NCBI GenBank assembly: GCA_003021005.1
Contig: PXRI01000010.1
Coordinates: forward strand, 43,445-107,444
Source of the DNA: Halobacteriales archaeon QS_1_69_70
GTDB lineage: Archaea > Halobacteriota > Halobacteria > Halobacteriales > Haloarculaceae
Direction: 5' to 3'
Length of the DNA: 64,000 bases
The position numbers and the translations under genes were made by a program. Under the pieces are notes generated by a model that was not told the DNA's origin, ran no database searches, and saw only the letters and a program-made list of their open reading frames with translations. Positions 50,565-59,177 of this stretch are shown here, piece by piece; the stretch's first letter is position 1; each line of letters begins with the position of its first letter.

Positions 50565-50903
50565 CTACCGCCCGTCCGGTGTGGAGACCCGGTCGACCTC
50601 GACGTCGAGGTGGATGCCCTCGGGGAGCGGCTCCTCGGCGACCGAGCGGGCGAACTCGTCGTGGCCGACGACCTCCAGCCGCCGGACGTAGATCGTGTAC
50701 CGCCACGGGGAGAACCGTGGGCTATCGGGGTCACAGCGCTTGGCCTGGGGGACGCTCCGTTCGACCGGCGTCTCCGCGTGGGGGCCCTTCAGCTCGACGC
50801 CCTTCCGTTCGGCCCGCCGCTTGACGTCGCCCACCACCCGCTCGAGGACAGCCCGATCACCGCTCTCGAGCGTCAGGGTGGTGACGAATGGCACGTCCGT
50901 CAT
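50565..50903 (-). CDS. uS10/mL48-family protein
   Basis: 112 residues. The S10-like fold is suggested by VTTLTLESGDRAVLERVVGDV, KRRAERKGVELKGPHAETP and WRYTIYVRRLEVVGHDEFAR, matching the haloarchaeal uS10/mL48 family that is separate from the true ribosomal S10. It may bind RNA; no function is established. ATG 50903. It is divergent from the NUDIX gene. Confidence 0.72.
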   Translation of the reverse strand: MTDVPFVTTLTLESGDRAVLERVVGDVKRRAERKGVELKGPHAETPVERSVPQAKRCDPDSPRFSPWRYTIYVRRLEVVGHDEFARSVAEEPLPEGIHLDVEVDRVSTPDGR

Positions 50904-51066
50904 TGGTCGCCCGAACTGTAAAAACGCACCTATCGTGACGGCCGAGAGTCGGACCAGACTGCGGGCGGTCCTATTGGAACACAGCCACCGCATTCACTGG
51001 ATCACCGGTTCGTGGCTCGTCCGGGGTCCGATATCCCTTTACAGCCCGACCCTGTACGTAGCGCGT

Positions 51067-51492
51067 ATGATAGAGGCCACGAGCGCGGGAGCGATCCTCT
51101 TTCGCGACACGCGTGGCCGGCGCGAGTACCTGCTGTTGAAGTCCCGACCCGGCGACTGGGAGTTCCCGAAAGGGGGCGTCGAGGACGGCGAGGAACTCCA
51201 GCAGACCGCGATCCGCGAAGTGAGAGAGGAGGCCGGAATCTCCGACTTCCGGCTCCTGGACGGCTTCCGGGAGGACTACGACTACGTCTTCGAGGCCAGC
51301 GGCGACACCATCCACAAGACGGTACACCTGTTCGTCGCCAGGTCCCACGAGGCCTCTGCGGAGCTGTCCGAGGAACACCGCGACATGCAGTGGCGCGACT
51401 ACGACCAGGCGATAAACACCATCACGCAGGACGGTCCCCGCGAGATCCTCGAGGACGCCCACGAGTTCATCGACGAGAACTTCGAGGGGTAG
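51067..51492 (+). CDS. NUDIX hydrolase (diadenosine-tetraphosphatase type)
   Basis: 141 residues. The Nudix box GGVEDGEELQQTAIREVREE then AGI is complete (G-x5-E-x7-R-E-U-x-E-E-x-G-U), at about 37-60. The opening TSAGAILFRDTRGRREYLLL and the GDWEFPKGG motif match asymmetric Ap4A hydrolases, which destroy alarmone-like dinucleotides. Later GFREDYDYVFEASGDTIHKT fits as well. ATG 51067. It is followed by a repeat-filled spacer. Confidence 0.88.
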   Translation: MIEATSAGAILFRDTRGRREYLLLKSRPGDWEFPKGGVEDGEELQQTAIREVREEAGISDFRLLDGFREDYDYVFEASGDTIHKTVHLFVARSHEASAELSEEHRDMQWRDYDQAINTITQDGPREILEDAHEFIDENFEG

Positions 51493-51825
51493 GGCGACGC
51501 GAACGAAGTGAGCGTCGCCGAAATGGCGAGCGGGAGGACCGACCAGCGGGAGGGACGACACGCGAGCCGGGCGGCGCGACCCGGGCGGCGCGAGCGGAGC
51601 GAGCGCCGCCGGACGGGCGAGCGGGAGGACCGACCAGCGGGAGGGACGACACGCGAGCCGGGCGGCCGACCCGACCGGAGGGAGATCTCGGCATGGGCGA
51701 CCGGCGAAGCCGCGCGGCCGACCGGTAGGGAGGCCGCGGAACGAGAGAGCGGGAGCGAAGCGACCCGCGAGCCGCGAGGCCGACCGAAAGGAGGTATGAA
51801 TGAGCGACCGACGACCCGCCAGCCC
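51493..51825. repeat. Intergenic GC-rich repeat region (GACACGCGAGCC family)
   Basis: 333 bases between convergent genes. Two forward cores (GGACGACACGCGAGCCGGGC) start at about 51552 and 51643, 91 bases apart, each preceded by GACCGACCAGCGGGAG or similar: a tandem repeat of about 91 bases. No gene. Confidence 0.75.
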
Positions 51826-52632
51826 TCAGACCGCCACCCGCTCGATCTCGCCCTTCACGGCGGCCGCCTCGAACCGGTGGTCCGGCCGGAGGTTCACGAA
51901 GTCGAGGAACTCCCGCGCGGCGAGCAGCGACTCGGTCGAGTACTGCGACAGCGCCGCGTCGACGGCCGGGCGGGCGTCGATCCGGGGCGCGAGCGCCGCC
52001 AGCGCGCACGCGAGGTCGTATGCCTTCGCGTCCTCGATGGCCTGGACGCGGGTCGCGTCGATGAAGTACAGCGCCGGCTCGCCGTCGTCGGCCGTCGCGA
52101 CAAGGACGTTCTCCGCCCTGAGGTCGCCGTGGGCGAGCTGGGCGTCGTGCATCCGGGCCAGGTGCTCGAAGAGCGTCGGCGCCCACGCCGCTATCTCGTC
52201 GTCCGGGAGGTCCTCGAGCGTCCGGAACGCCGGGAGGTACTCCATCACGAGGACGCCGAGGCCGTCGTGCTCGAAGGCGGCCCGCGGCTCGGGGACGTTC
52301 AGCCCCAGCTCGCGCATCGACCGGGTCGCCGCCAGTTCGTGTTCGGCCATCTCGACCGGCGTGGAGAAGTGCTCGAAGAACCCCTCCGTCCCGGAGGAAA
52401 AGGCACCGATGTTCCGGCCGGTCGTCAGCACCCCGTGGACCAGCGAATGCTGCTGGCCGATCACCTTCACGAACCACCTGTCGTCGACAACCAGCGGGAC
52501 CGACAGCCAGTTGTCGGCCTCGAGCCGGTGGAACTCCGCCCCGCCACCCCCGTAGCGGCCCACGACCTCCTCGGCGACCTCGACGAGGGCCTCCTCGGGG
52601 ACGCTCGCGCGGAGGAGCCGGCGAAGTGGCAT
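51826..52632 (-). CDS. RIO-like serine/threonine kinase-fold protein
   Basis: 268 residues. The kinase catalytic loop is DAQLAHGDLRAENVLV, with the HGD and the Asn; the metal-binding DFG position is FIDATR (Asp kept). An N-lobe Lys in WFVKVIGQQHS and the hinge VMEYLPAFRTLEDL are present. It is shorter than true RIO1/RIO2 and resembles Bud32/RIO-type or small-molecule kinases of haloarchaea. The nucleotide should bind; the substrate is unknown. ATG 52632. Confidence 0.75.
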   Translation of the reverse strand: MPLRRLLRASVPEEALVEVAEEVVGRYGGGGAEFHRLEADNWLSVPLVVDDRWFVKVIGQQHSLVHGVLTTGRNIGAFSSGTEGFFEHFSTPVEMAEHELAATRSMRELGLNVPEPRAAFEHDGLGVLVMEYLPAFRTLEDLPDDEIAAWAPTLFEHLARMHDAQLAHGDLRAENVLVATADDGEPALYFIDATRVQAIEDAKAYDLACALAALAPRIDARPAVDAALSQYSTESLLAAREFLDFVNLRPDHRFEAAAVKGEIERVAV

Positions 52633-52795
52633 CCACTCGGGGTAGCGGGCCGCCGGTCTTAAGTCGTGTCATCGGTGCGGTGCCCACCCCCGGGTTGGGC
52701 CGTGATGCATGTCCGAACTCGCCCAGCCTCGGTCCCGCCCCAGCAGTGGCACCGCGTCCCAGCACGTTTATCCGGGAGTGCTCGTAGACGCGTGT

Positions 52796-53938
52796 ATGGA
52801 TTTCACGCTCCCCGACGAACACGAGATGATCCAGGGCGTGGTTCGTGACTTCTGCGAGGCGGAGCTGGCGCCGATCGCCCAGGAGATCGAAGACGACCAC
52901 CGGTTCCCCGAGGAGATCTTCGCGGAACTGGGCGAGCTGGACCTGATGGGCGTCCCCGTCGCCGCAGACCGGGGCGGCGCCGGCGGCGACTACCTCATGT
53001 ACGCCCTCGTCGCCGAGGAACTCGGCCGGGTCTCCGGATCGGTCGGGCTCTCCTACGTCGCCCACACGTCGCTCGGCATGATGCCGATCGTCAACTTCGG
53101 CACCGACGAGCAGATCGAGGAGTGGGGCCGTCCGCTGGCGACGGGCGAGGGCATCGGCGCGTGGGCGCTGACCGAGCCCTCCTCCGGCTCGGACGCCTCC
53201 GACATGGACACAACGGCGACGAAAGCGGGCGACGAGTACGTCCTCGACGGCACGAAGCAGTTCATCACCAACGCCAACGTGGCGAACAGCGTCCTGGTGA
53301 AGGCCGTCACCGACCCGGACGCGGGCTACGACGGCATCTCCACGTTCATCGTGGACCCGGACACGGACGACGGCTTCGAGGTCTCGACCGTCTGGGACAA
53401 GATGGGGCTGAACGCCTCCCCGACCTGCGAGATCCAGCTCGACGACGTCCACGTCCCCGAGGACCGGCTGCTCGGCGAGGAGGGCGACGGCTGGGACCAG
53501 ACCAGGAAGACGCTGGACGGCGGCCGCATCTCCATCGCGGCGCTGTCGACCGGGCTCGCCCAGGGCGCCTTCGAGGCCGCCCGCGAGTACGCCACCGACC
53601 GCGAGCAGTTCGACCAGCCCATCTCGGAGTTCGACGCAGTGCGCGACATGATCGTCTCGATGGACCGCAAGATCGAGCGCGCCCGCCTCCTGACGCACAA
53701 GGCAGCGACGATGTACGACGACGGCGAGGACGTCACGCGGCTGTCCTCGCTGGCGAAGCTCGACGCCTCCGAGATCAGCCGCGAGGTCGCCGAGGACGCA
53801 GTCCAGGTTCTGGGCGGCTACGGGTACACGACGGACTTCGCGCCCCAGCGGTTCTACCGCGACGCGAAGCTGATGGAGATCGGCGAGGGCACGAGCGAGA
53901 TCCAGCACCTCGTGTTGGGGCGGGAACTGGGACTGTAG
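52796..53938 (+). CDS. Acyl-CoA dehydrogenase
   Basis: 380 residues, full length. The signatures are GAWALTEPSSGSDASDM (FAD/substrate contact), MGLNASPTCEIQLDDVHVP, RISIAALSTGLAQGAFEAA, and the C-terminal QVLGGYGYTTDFAPQRFYRD. The catalytic Glu expected about 16 residues from the end lies in LMEIGEGTSEIQHLVL. It oxidises acyl-CoA to enoyl-CoA, passing electrons to ETF. The ATG at 52796 gives MDFTLPDEHEM, the family opening. It is monocistronic and followed by a repeat region. Confidence 0.93.
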   Translation: MDFTLPDEHEMIQGVVRDFCEAELAPIAQEIEDDHRFPEEIFAELGELDLMGVPVAADRGGAGGDYLMYALVAEELGRVSGSVGLSYVAHTSLGMMPIVNFGTDEQIEEWGRPLATGEGIGAWALTEPSSGSDASDMDTTATKAGDEYVLDGTKQFITNANVANSVLVKAVTDPDAGYDGISTFIVDPDTDDGFEVSTVWDKMGLNASPTCEIQLDDVHVPEDRLLGEEGDGWDQTRKTLDGGRISIAALSTGLAQGAFEAAREYATDREQFDQPISEFDAVRDMIVSMDRKIERARLLTHKAATMYDDGEDVTRLSSLAKLDASEISREVAEDAVQVLGGYGYTTDFAPQRFYRDAKLMEIGEGTSEIQHLVLGRELGL

Positions 53939-54462
53939 CCGGCTCGGTCGCCGACGCGGCTCGCGTGTCGTCCCTCCTCCGGTCAGTCCTCCCGCTCGCT
54001 CAGTCCGAGGCGCTCCCTAACGGTCGCGCCTCGCGGCTCGCGGCTTCGCCGCTCGCACATCCGGCGGCGCTCGCTTCGCTCGCGCCGCCCGGCTCGCGTG
54101 TCGTCGGTCGCTCCGCTCCCTGCTCGCGGCTCACTCCGCTCGCCGCCAGAGCTTCGCTCTGCCGAGCCCTCGCTCGCTTCGCTCGCGAGGACGCCGCTCG
54201 CCTATCCGAGGCGCTCCCTTGCTCACGGCTCACTCCGTTCGCCGCCAGAGCTTCGCTCTGCCGAGCCCTCGCTCGCTTCGCTCGCGAGGACGCCGTTCGC
54301 ACGTTCGGCGGCACTCGCTCCGCTCGTGCCGCCCGGGTCGCCCCTCGTGCCTCCCGCTCGCTCAGTTCGAGGCCTCACTTCGTTCGGTCTCGCGGCTCGC
54401 GCGCGGGCCGTGGCTCCGCTCCGCAGACGACGAACAGCCGGTCTGACACCCCGTCGAGCCGA
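53939..54462. repeat. Intergenic GC-rich repeat region with 99-bp tandem repeat
   Basis: 524 bases between convergent genes. Inverted cores GGCTCGCGTGTCGTC occur at about 53958 and 54089. An 81-base unit at 54121-54201 recurs at 54220-54300 with three mismatches, a tandem period of 99. Blocks such as TCGCTTCGCTCGCG make it highly palindromic. No gene. Confidence 0.8.
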
Positions 54463-55671
54463 TCAGAGCCTGAGCACAGCGACGGCCAGGCCCACGCCGC
54501 CGACCGCGCCCAGAAGCATGAAGGCCTCGTCGAACAGGCCGGCATCGGCCATCACCCCGACGACGAGCGGTGCCGTGGCGCCGACCAGCATCCAGCCGGC
54601 CTTCAGCGTCCCGAAGCCGGTTCCCTGGAGCGCCGCAGGCAGTGTGTCGGCGATGTACGTCTGGGTGACCACGATGGTCCCGTTCCAGGTGGCGAACAGC
54701 GCGGTGAGCGCGGCGATCGGGACGAGGCCGTCGACGAAGGGGAGCGCCCACAGTGCCGCGAGAGACGTTCCAAAGCAGCCCAGCAGGGTGGGCCGGACCC
54801 CGACCCCGTCCATGAGTGCGCCCGCGGCCGGCTGGACGACGGCGCCGAGCGCGAAGAACGCCCCGAACAGCGTTGCCGCGACCGCCGGCGAGAGACCCTT
54901 CGTCGTCGTCAGGTACGCCGGGTAAAAGGAGGCAAAGCCCTGGATGAGGAAGCTGAGCGAGACCTGGACGGCGACGACCGTCGGGATCGCGCCGCCGCGG
55001 AGCGCGACCCGGAGTCGGCCGACCGTCTCGCCCACGCCGACGGCAGGCGTCGCGGCGCCCGTCCGCGACGGGACCGCGACGTGGAGGGCGAGGGCCGCCA
55101 GCCCGAAGCAGGGCACGAACGCGCCGAAGCCGGCCCGCCACGTGAGCGCGGCGGCGAGCGCCGTCGCGGCCACCGGGAGGACGGCGTTGCCGACGTTGCC
55201 CGCGGCCATCGTGAGCCCGACCGCCGACCCCGGGTCGTCGGGAAAGAGGTCCGTCAGGACGGTGAACCGTGTGGGGCCGTACAGCGCCGTCGCCAGCCCG
55301 AACGCGACCGTGGCCGCGAACAGCACGACGGAGCCGGTCGCGCCCGCGACGGCCGCCATCGCCGCAGTCGATACGACTGCGCTCACGACCAGCACGCGAC
55401 CCTCCCCGAGGCGGTCGCCGAGAGCGCCCCCCGGGACGTGGCCGGCGGCGTAGGCCCCCCACAGAAGCGAGAGCAACAGGCCGACCGCAGACAGGCCGAA
55501 GCCGAACTCGGCCCGCAGCAACGGGACGAGGGCGGGGTAGACGAAGCGGACGCCGATCGAGAGGGCCCACCCGAGCGCCACGGCTGCAAGCACCGGGGTC
55601 GGGCCGTCGACGCCCCGGTCCGCGATGAGCGCCCGGAGTCGGGGCAGGACCGGTCGCAATGGGTCGACCAC
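54463..55671 (-). CDS. Major facilitator superfamily transporter
   Basis: 402 residues, twelve predicted helices. The MFS motif A is GALGDRLGEGRVLVV between helices 2 and 3, and a related AGALMDGVGVRPTLL between 8 and 9. Helix 1 (VLAAVALGWALSIGVRFVYPAL) and helix 4-5 (ALYGPTRFTVLTDLFPDDPGSAVGLTMAAGNVG) are typical of nitrate/sugar-phosphate-like or drug MFS. Cargo unknown. GTG start at 55671. Confidence 0.85.
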   Translation of the reverse strand: MVDPLRPVLPRLRALIADRGVDGPTPVLAAVALGWALSIGVRFVYPALVPLLRAEFGFGLSAVGLLLSLLWGAYAAGHVPGGALGDRLGEGRVLVVSAVVSTAAMAAVAGATGSVVLFAATVAFGLATALYGPTRFTVLTDLFPDDPGSAVGLTMAAGNVGNAVLPVAATALAAALTWRAGFGAFVPCFGLAALALHVAVPSRTGAATPAVGVGETVGRLRVALRGGAIPTVVAVQVSLSFLIQGFASFYPAYLTTTKGLSPAVAATLFGAFFALGAVVQPAAGALMDGVGVRPTLLGCFGTSLAALWALPFVDGLVPIAALTALFATWNGTIVVTQTYIADTLPAALQGTGFGTLKAGWMLVGATAPLVVGVMADAGLFDEAFMLLGAVGGVGLAVAVLRL

Positions 55672-55772
55672 GTCGTCCCGACAGGAACGGTCGAGGAGTG
55701 TTCGGAGTTTCGTCTCCGCGTCGGTGTCGGCCGGACGGAGGCGTAAAGGATACCTCCGCGCGCGAGGGCCGT

Positions 55773-56843
55773 TCAGACGACCTTCAGGAGCCGGCGCTCG
55801 AACTTGCCGACGCGGACGCGCTGCCAGCCTCGCAGCTCCTCGTCGAGGCCCGGGTCGCCGGTGTCGACGCGCAGGACGCCGATGTCGTCGAGTTTCTGCC
55901 TGGAGGCGATGACCGCCATCGTCGAGCGGCGGAGCACCGCGGGCGAGACCTGGTCGTTGCCGCGGCCGACGACGAACCCCTGGCCGCCGATGGGCGAGAC
56001 GACGACGACGTTCCGGTCGCCGAGGGCGTCGAGGATGTCGGACTCGGCGGCGTCGGCGGCGACGACCGCGCCGTCGCGCCAGACGTCCACGCCGAGGGGC
56101 GTGCCGTCGAAACCGAGTTCGGCCTTGACGGCGTCGACGGTCGAGCCCGGCCCGAGGACGTACGTGCCGTCCTCGTCCCGGATGTCGCCGGCGACGGCCG
56201 CCGCGAGCGCCTCGACGGTGCCGCCGCCGATCTGTTTCGACGACTGGACCTCCTCGCCGACAGGCACCTCCGCGAGGGCCTGCAGATCCGTCCGGACGTC
56301 GCCGCCGCGGTAGGCGTCCTCGTCGATGTCGTTGACCTCCCGGGTCTCCGTGCGGTCGAAGGCGGCGGCGATCCGGCCGGCTGCCCGGGGCGTCACGGCG
56401 AACACCGACGAGTAGACCTTCACGCCGCCGGGCACCCCGAGGATGGGGACGTCGGCGTCCAGCGCCTCAAGCGTCTCGGCGACGTCGACGGCGGTACCGT
56501 CGCCGCCGACGAAGAGTACGAGGTCGACGTCGGCCTCGACGAGCCGGCGGACGGCCTCCCGGGTGTCGGACGCCGTGGTGTCCTCGCCTTCGGGGTGGCC
56601 GACGACGTCGGGGTCGAAGCCGGCGGCGACGGCCTCCTCCTCGCCCATCTGGCCGCCGTAGGTGTAGAGGGTGACGTCGACGGACTGTTCGTGGAGGTGC
56701 TCCAGTGCTTCCAGGGCCCGCGAGGGCGAGCGCGGCTCGGCGCCGCGGCGCCGGGCCTCCTCGACCTTGTTGTCGGTGCCCTTCAGCCCCACGCGGCCCC
56801 CCATGCCGGCGATGGGGTTGACGACCAGGCCGACGCGTCGCAT
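55773..56843 (-). CDS. ATP-NAD kinase family protein
   Basis: 356 residues. The NAD-kinase motifs are VLFVGGDGTAVDVAET (GGDGT) and VPILGVPGGVKVYSSVFAVTPRA; the opening is RRVGLVVNPIAGMGGRVGLKG. The C-terminal part (GGGTVEALAAAVAG, YVLGPGSTVDAVKAELG, VVVVSPIGGQGFVVGRGNDQ) is typical of the long haloarchaeal form, which differs from the classical 270-residue NAD kinase. Phosphorylation of NAD is possible but not proven; it may act on another polyol. ATG 56843. Confidence 0.85.
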   Translation of the reverse strand: MRRVGLVVNPIAGMGGRVGLKGTDNKVEEARRRGAEPRSPSRALEALEHLHEQSVDVTLYTYGGQMGEEEAVAAGFDPDVVGHPEGEDTTASDTREAVRRLVEADVDLVLFVGGDGTAVDVAETLEALDADVPILGVPGGVKVYSSVFAVTPRAAGRIAAAFDRTETREVNDIDEDAYRGGDVRTDLQALAEVPVGEEVQSSKQIGGGTVEALAAAVAGDIRDEDGTYVLGPGSTVDAVKAELGFDGTPLGVDVWRDGAVVAADAAESDILDALGDRNVVVVSPIGGQGFVVGRGNDQVSPAVLRRSTMAVIASRQKLDDIGVLRVDTGDPGLDEELRGWQRVRVGKFERRLLKVV

Positions 56844-57240
56844 ACCGGCGTGCGGTCCGCCGTTGGGAAAAGCGCCTCGGGTGGGAGTTGGGCGGCGCGA
56901 CCAACGGGAGCGCCGCCGGATGGGCGAGCGGGAGGCGCGAGGCGCGACCGAAGGGAGCGCCTCGGACAGGCGAGCGGCGAGCGGAGTGAGCCGCGAGCAG
57001 GGAGCGGAGCGACCGACGACACGCGAGCCGGGCGGCGCGAGCGGCGGGGGAGCCGTGAGCAAGCGAGCGCCGCCGAACGAGCGAGCGGGAGGAGCGACCA
57101 GCGGGAGCGACGACACGCGGGCCGCGAGGCCGATCGAAGTGAGGCCTCGGACTGTGCGAGCGGCGAGGCCGCGAGCGGCGGGCGGCCGACCGCAGGGAGG
57201 CCGCTGGATGAGTGAACGGCAACCGGGCACAGCGATATAC
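56844..57240. repeat. Intergenic GC-rich repeat region (GACACGCGAGCC family)
   Basis: 397 bases. A forward core GACCGACGACACGCGAGCC starts at 57010, and a variant GACGACACGCGGGCC at 57108. Surrounding blocks include GGAGCGCCGCCGGATGGGCG. No gene. Confidence 0.7.
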
Positions 57241-58176
57241 TCAGCGGATAGCGAGCGATCGAATCCCTGCTGGAATCTGTCCTGCATCATTCCAAGAGCC
57301 ATCCGAATCACGGCTGATGAGGCGGCCATCGTTCGTGCCAGATAGCACAGTCCCGCCGACGGCCGTCCACGCGAGAACGACCTCCTCCGGCCCGCCGGGA
57401 TATGAGACCGTCTCGAGCGTCTCGCCTGTGTCCGTCGACTCGACTAGTATCGCGTCGGCGCCATCTACACCGCTCCACGTTCCCGGCGAGTTTCGGGCAG
57501 CGGCCGCGTAGGTCCGGCCATCCAGCGCGAAGGCTTCGCGGAAGTATCGGTGGTCGAGGTCCGTGTCGAGGCGCGTCCAGGACTGCCCCGCATCGCGTGT
57601 TCGGTAGAGTCCATCACCGGTAGAAGCGACGTACTCGTCCGGCCCGGTGATGAACACGTGGTGAACATCGTCGTGCACGCCGTCGCGGCGCTCGGTCCAG
57701 ATCTCGCCTCGATCGTCGCTAACGTGGACGCCGCCGACCTCGACGCCGGCGATCACGCGGTCGGGCGCGTCCGGATGCACGCCGAGACTCCGGGCGTGGG
57801 CCTCGTTGCGGTGGCGCGGGGTATGCCACCGGTCTCGAGATGGGAGATCTTGGAAGCCCTCGAGTTCGTCCCACGTTTCGCCATCGTCGCTCGAGACATA
57901 GAGTCGCGCCGGGTGAGTTCCCGCATAGAGGCGCTCGCCATCTGAACCCGCGACGACTGAGTACACCTCCTCCCGCGGAACACCTAGATTCTCCCACGTC
58001 TGCCCTTCGTCTGTGGACCGGTATAGCCCCGACTTCGATGCGGCGAACACGCCGTCGACGGCGGGAAACGTACGGACGCGAGGGGTGTCACCGCTGTCGA
58101 GAACGTGGTCGACATCTTCAACGGGGACGGTTGCAGTGCGGTAGACGCCATCGCGAGTGCCGATGAGAATTACCAT
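57241..58176 (-). CDS. BNR/VPS10-like beta-propeller protein
   Basis: 311 residues with several Asp-box repeats (S-x-D-x-G-x-x-W): STDEGQTW, SSDDGETW, SDDRGEIW, TRDAGQSW, STDTGETL and SRDSDGSW. They mark the blades of a sialidase/sortilin-type propeller. No signal peptide is seen (MVILIGTRDGVYRTATVPVE), so it is cytoplasmic or exported by an unusual route. The catalytic residues of sialidases are not evident; ligand or enzyme role unknown. Confidence 0.8.
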   Translation of the reverse strand: MVILIGTRDGVYRTATVPVEDVDHVLDSGDTPRVRTFPAVDGVFAASKSGLYRSTDEGQTWENLGVPREEVYSVVAGSDGERLYAGTHPARLYVSSDDGETWDELEGFQDLPSRDRWHTPRHRNEAHARSLGVHPDAPDRVIAGVEVGGVHVSDDRGEIWTERRDGVHDDVHHVFITGPDEYVASTGDGLYRTRDAGQSWTRLDTDLDHRYFREAFALDGRTYAAAARNSPGTWSGVDGADAILVESTDTGETLETVSYPGGPEEVVLAWTAVGGTVLSGTNDGRLISRDSDGSWNDAGQIPAGIRSLAIR

Positions 58177-58373
58177 GGTAGGGGGTACGTCCGCCGGTTG
58201 ATTAACTTCCGGGGTGCTGCAGTGTAGGCCTTCGTTCGCCTCGCCCGGCTCGCGTGTCGTCGTTCCCGCTGGTCACTCCTCCCGATCGCCCATTAGGCGG
58301 CGCTCCCTACCGGTCGCGCCGCCCCACCCGCCCTGGCGAACCGATTAAGACCTCGGCGGCACAACCCCCGCCA
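58177..58373. repeat. Intergenic GC-rich repeat region, short
   Basis: 197 bases between divergent genes, with one inverted core (CCGGCTCGCGTGTCGTC) at about 58247 and CTCCCGATCGCCC-like blocks. Confidence 0.6.
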
Positions 58374-58490
58374 ATGCTCCCGGTCCTGCAGGAGGGCGTC
58401 CGGCCCGGCGTCATCTCGGCGGCCGGGTGGCTGGTGTTGCTGTCGAGTCTCGCCATCACCGGCGCCTGGATTCGGTACCTCTACCGGTAG
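58374..58490 (+). CDS. 38-residue single-helix membrane microprotein
   Basis: MLPVLQEGVRPGVISAAGWL followed by VLLSSLAITGAWIRYLYR: one transmembrane helix with a Pro-rich N-terminus and a basic C-terminus. The composition and the positive C-terminus make it a plausible real protein; similar single-helix proteins occur in other haloarchaea. The gene directly abuts the stop of the convergent CinA-like gene. Function unknown. Confidence 0.5.
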   Translation: MLPVLQEGVRPGVISAAGWLVLLSSLAITGAWIRYLYR

Positions 58491-59177
58491 CTACGCCTCC
58501 TCGACGTTCGCCCGCAGCCACTCGAGGGCCGCCTCCAGTTCCGCCTCGTCGGCGGACTCGAGTTTCACCCGGACGTCCTCCCCGGGGTAGCTGCCGACCG
58601 TGACGTCGAACCGCTCCTGCAGCGTCGCGAGCCGGTCGACGAGCGCGCTCTCCGGTTCGTCGACGGCGACGGAGCCGACGTGGTGTCGCTCGCCCTCGAA
58701 CTCCCCGGCGACGGTCTCGAACATCGCCTCCATCTCCGCGGGGACCCCGGGGAGGACGTAGACGTTCTCGACGACGCAGCCGGGCGCGACGCCCTCCGGG
58801 TTGTGCAGCGGACGGGCGCCCTCGGGGATGTGGGTCGTGCCGTCGGCGAGGTCCCCGGTCGCGTACCCACCCTCGGTCGTCAGCCGGTCCAAGACCGCGT
58901 CGCTCGCCGCGAGCGACCGGCCGACGGCCGCCGCGACGCCCGCCATCGTCCGGTCGTCGTGGGTGGGGCCCAGGCCGCCGGTGACGACGACCGCGTCGTG
59001 GCGGGCCCGGTCCTCGTTGACGGTGCGGGCAATCTCGGCGACGCGGTCGGGAACGACGGTCACGCGGTCGACGTCGACGCCCCGCTCGGTGAGCCGCTCG
59101 CCCAGCCAGGCGGCGTTCGTGTTGACGGTGTCGCCGGCGAGCAACTCGTCGCCGACACATACCAGCGCGACCTCCAT
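58491..59177 (-). CDS. Molybdopterin-binding / CinA N-terminal domain protein
   Basis: 228 residues. The MoCF_biosynth fold is shown by MEVALVCVGDELLAGDTVNT, VVVTGGLGPTHDDRTMAGVA and VYVLPGVPAEMEAMFE. The family (CinA-N, competence/damage-inducible protein A) includes pyrophosphatases for ADP-ribose and NMN deamidase partners. The C-terminal deamidase domain is absent, as in most archaea. Start ATG 59177. Confidence 0.86.
   Translation of the reverse strand: MEVALVCVGDELLAGDTVNTNAAWLGERLTERGVDVDRVTVVPDRVAEIARTVNEDRARHDAVVVTGGLGPTHDDRTMAGVAAAVGRSLAASDAVLDRLTTEGGYATGDLADGTTHIPEGARPLHNPEGVAPGCVVENVYVLPGVPAEMEAMFETVAGEFEGERHHVGSVAVDEPESALVDRLATLQERFDVTVGSYPGEDVRVKLESADEAELEAALEWLRANVEEA

Noticed and set aside
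50565..50903. Ribosomal protein S10 (rpsJ)
   Set aside because: The true S10 lies in a translation-factor operon and has a different core; this is the S10-like paralog family.
54121..54300. Tandem repeat considered as a CRISPR array
   Set aside because: Only two units of 81 bases with 18-base spacing, no 25-40-base repeats with unique spacers, and no cas genes nearby.
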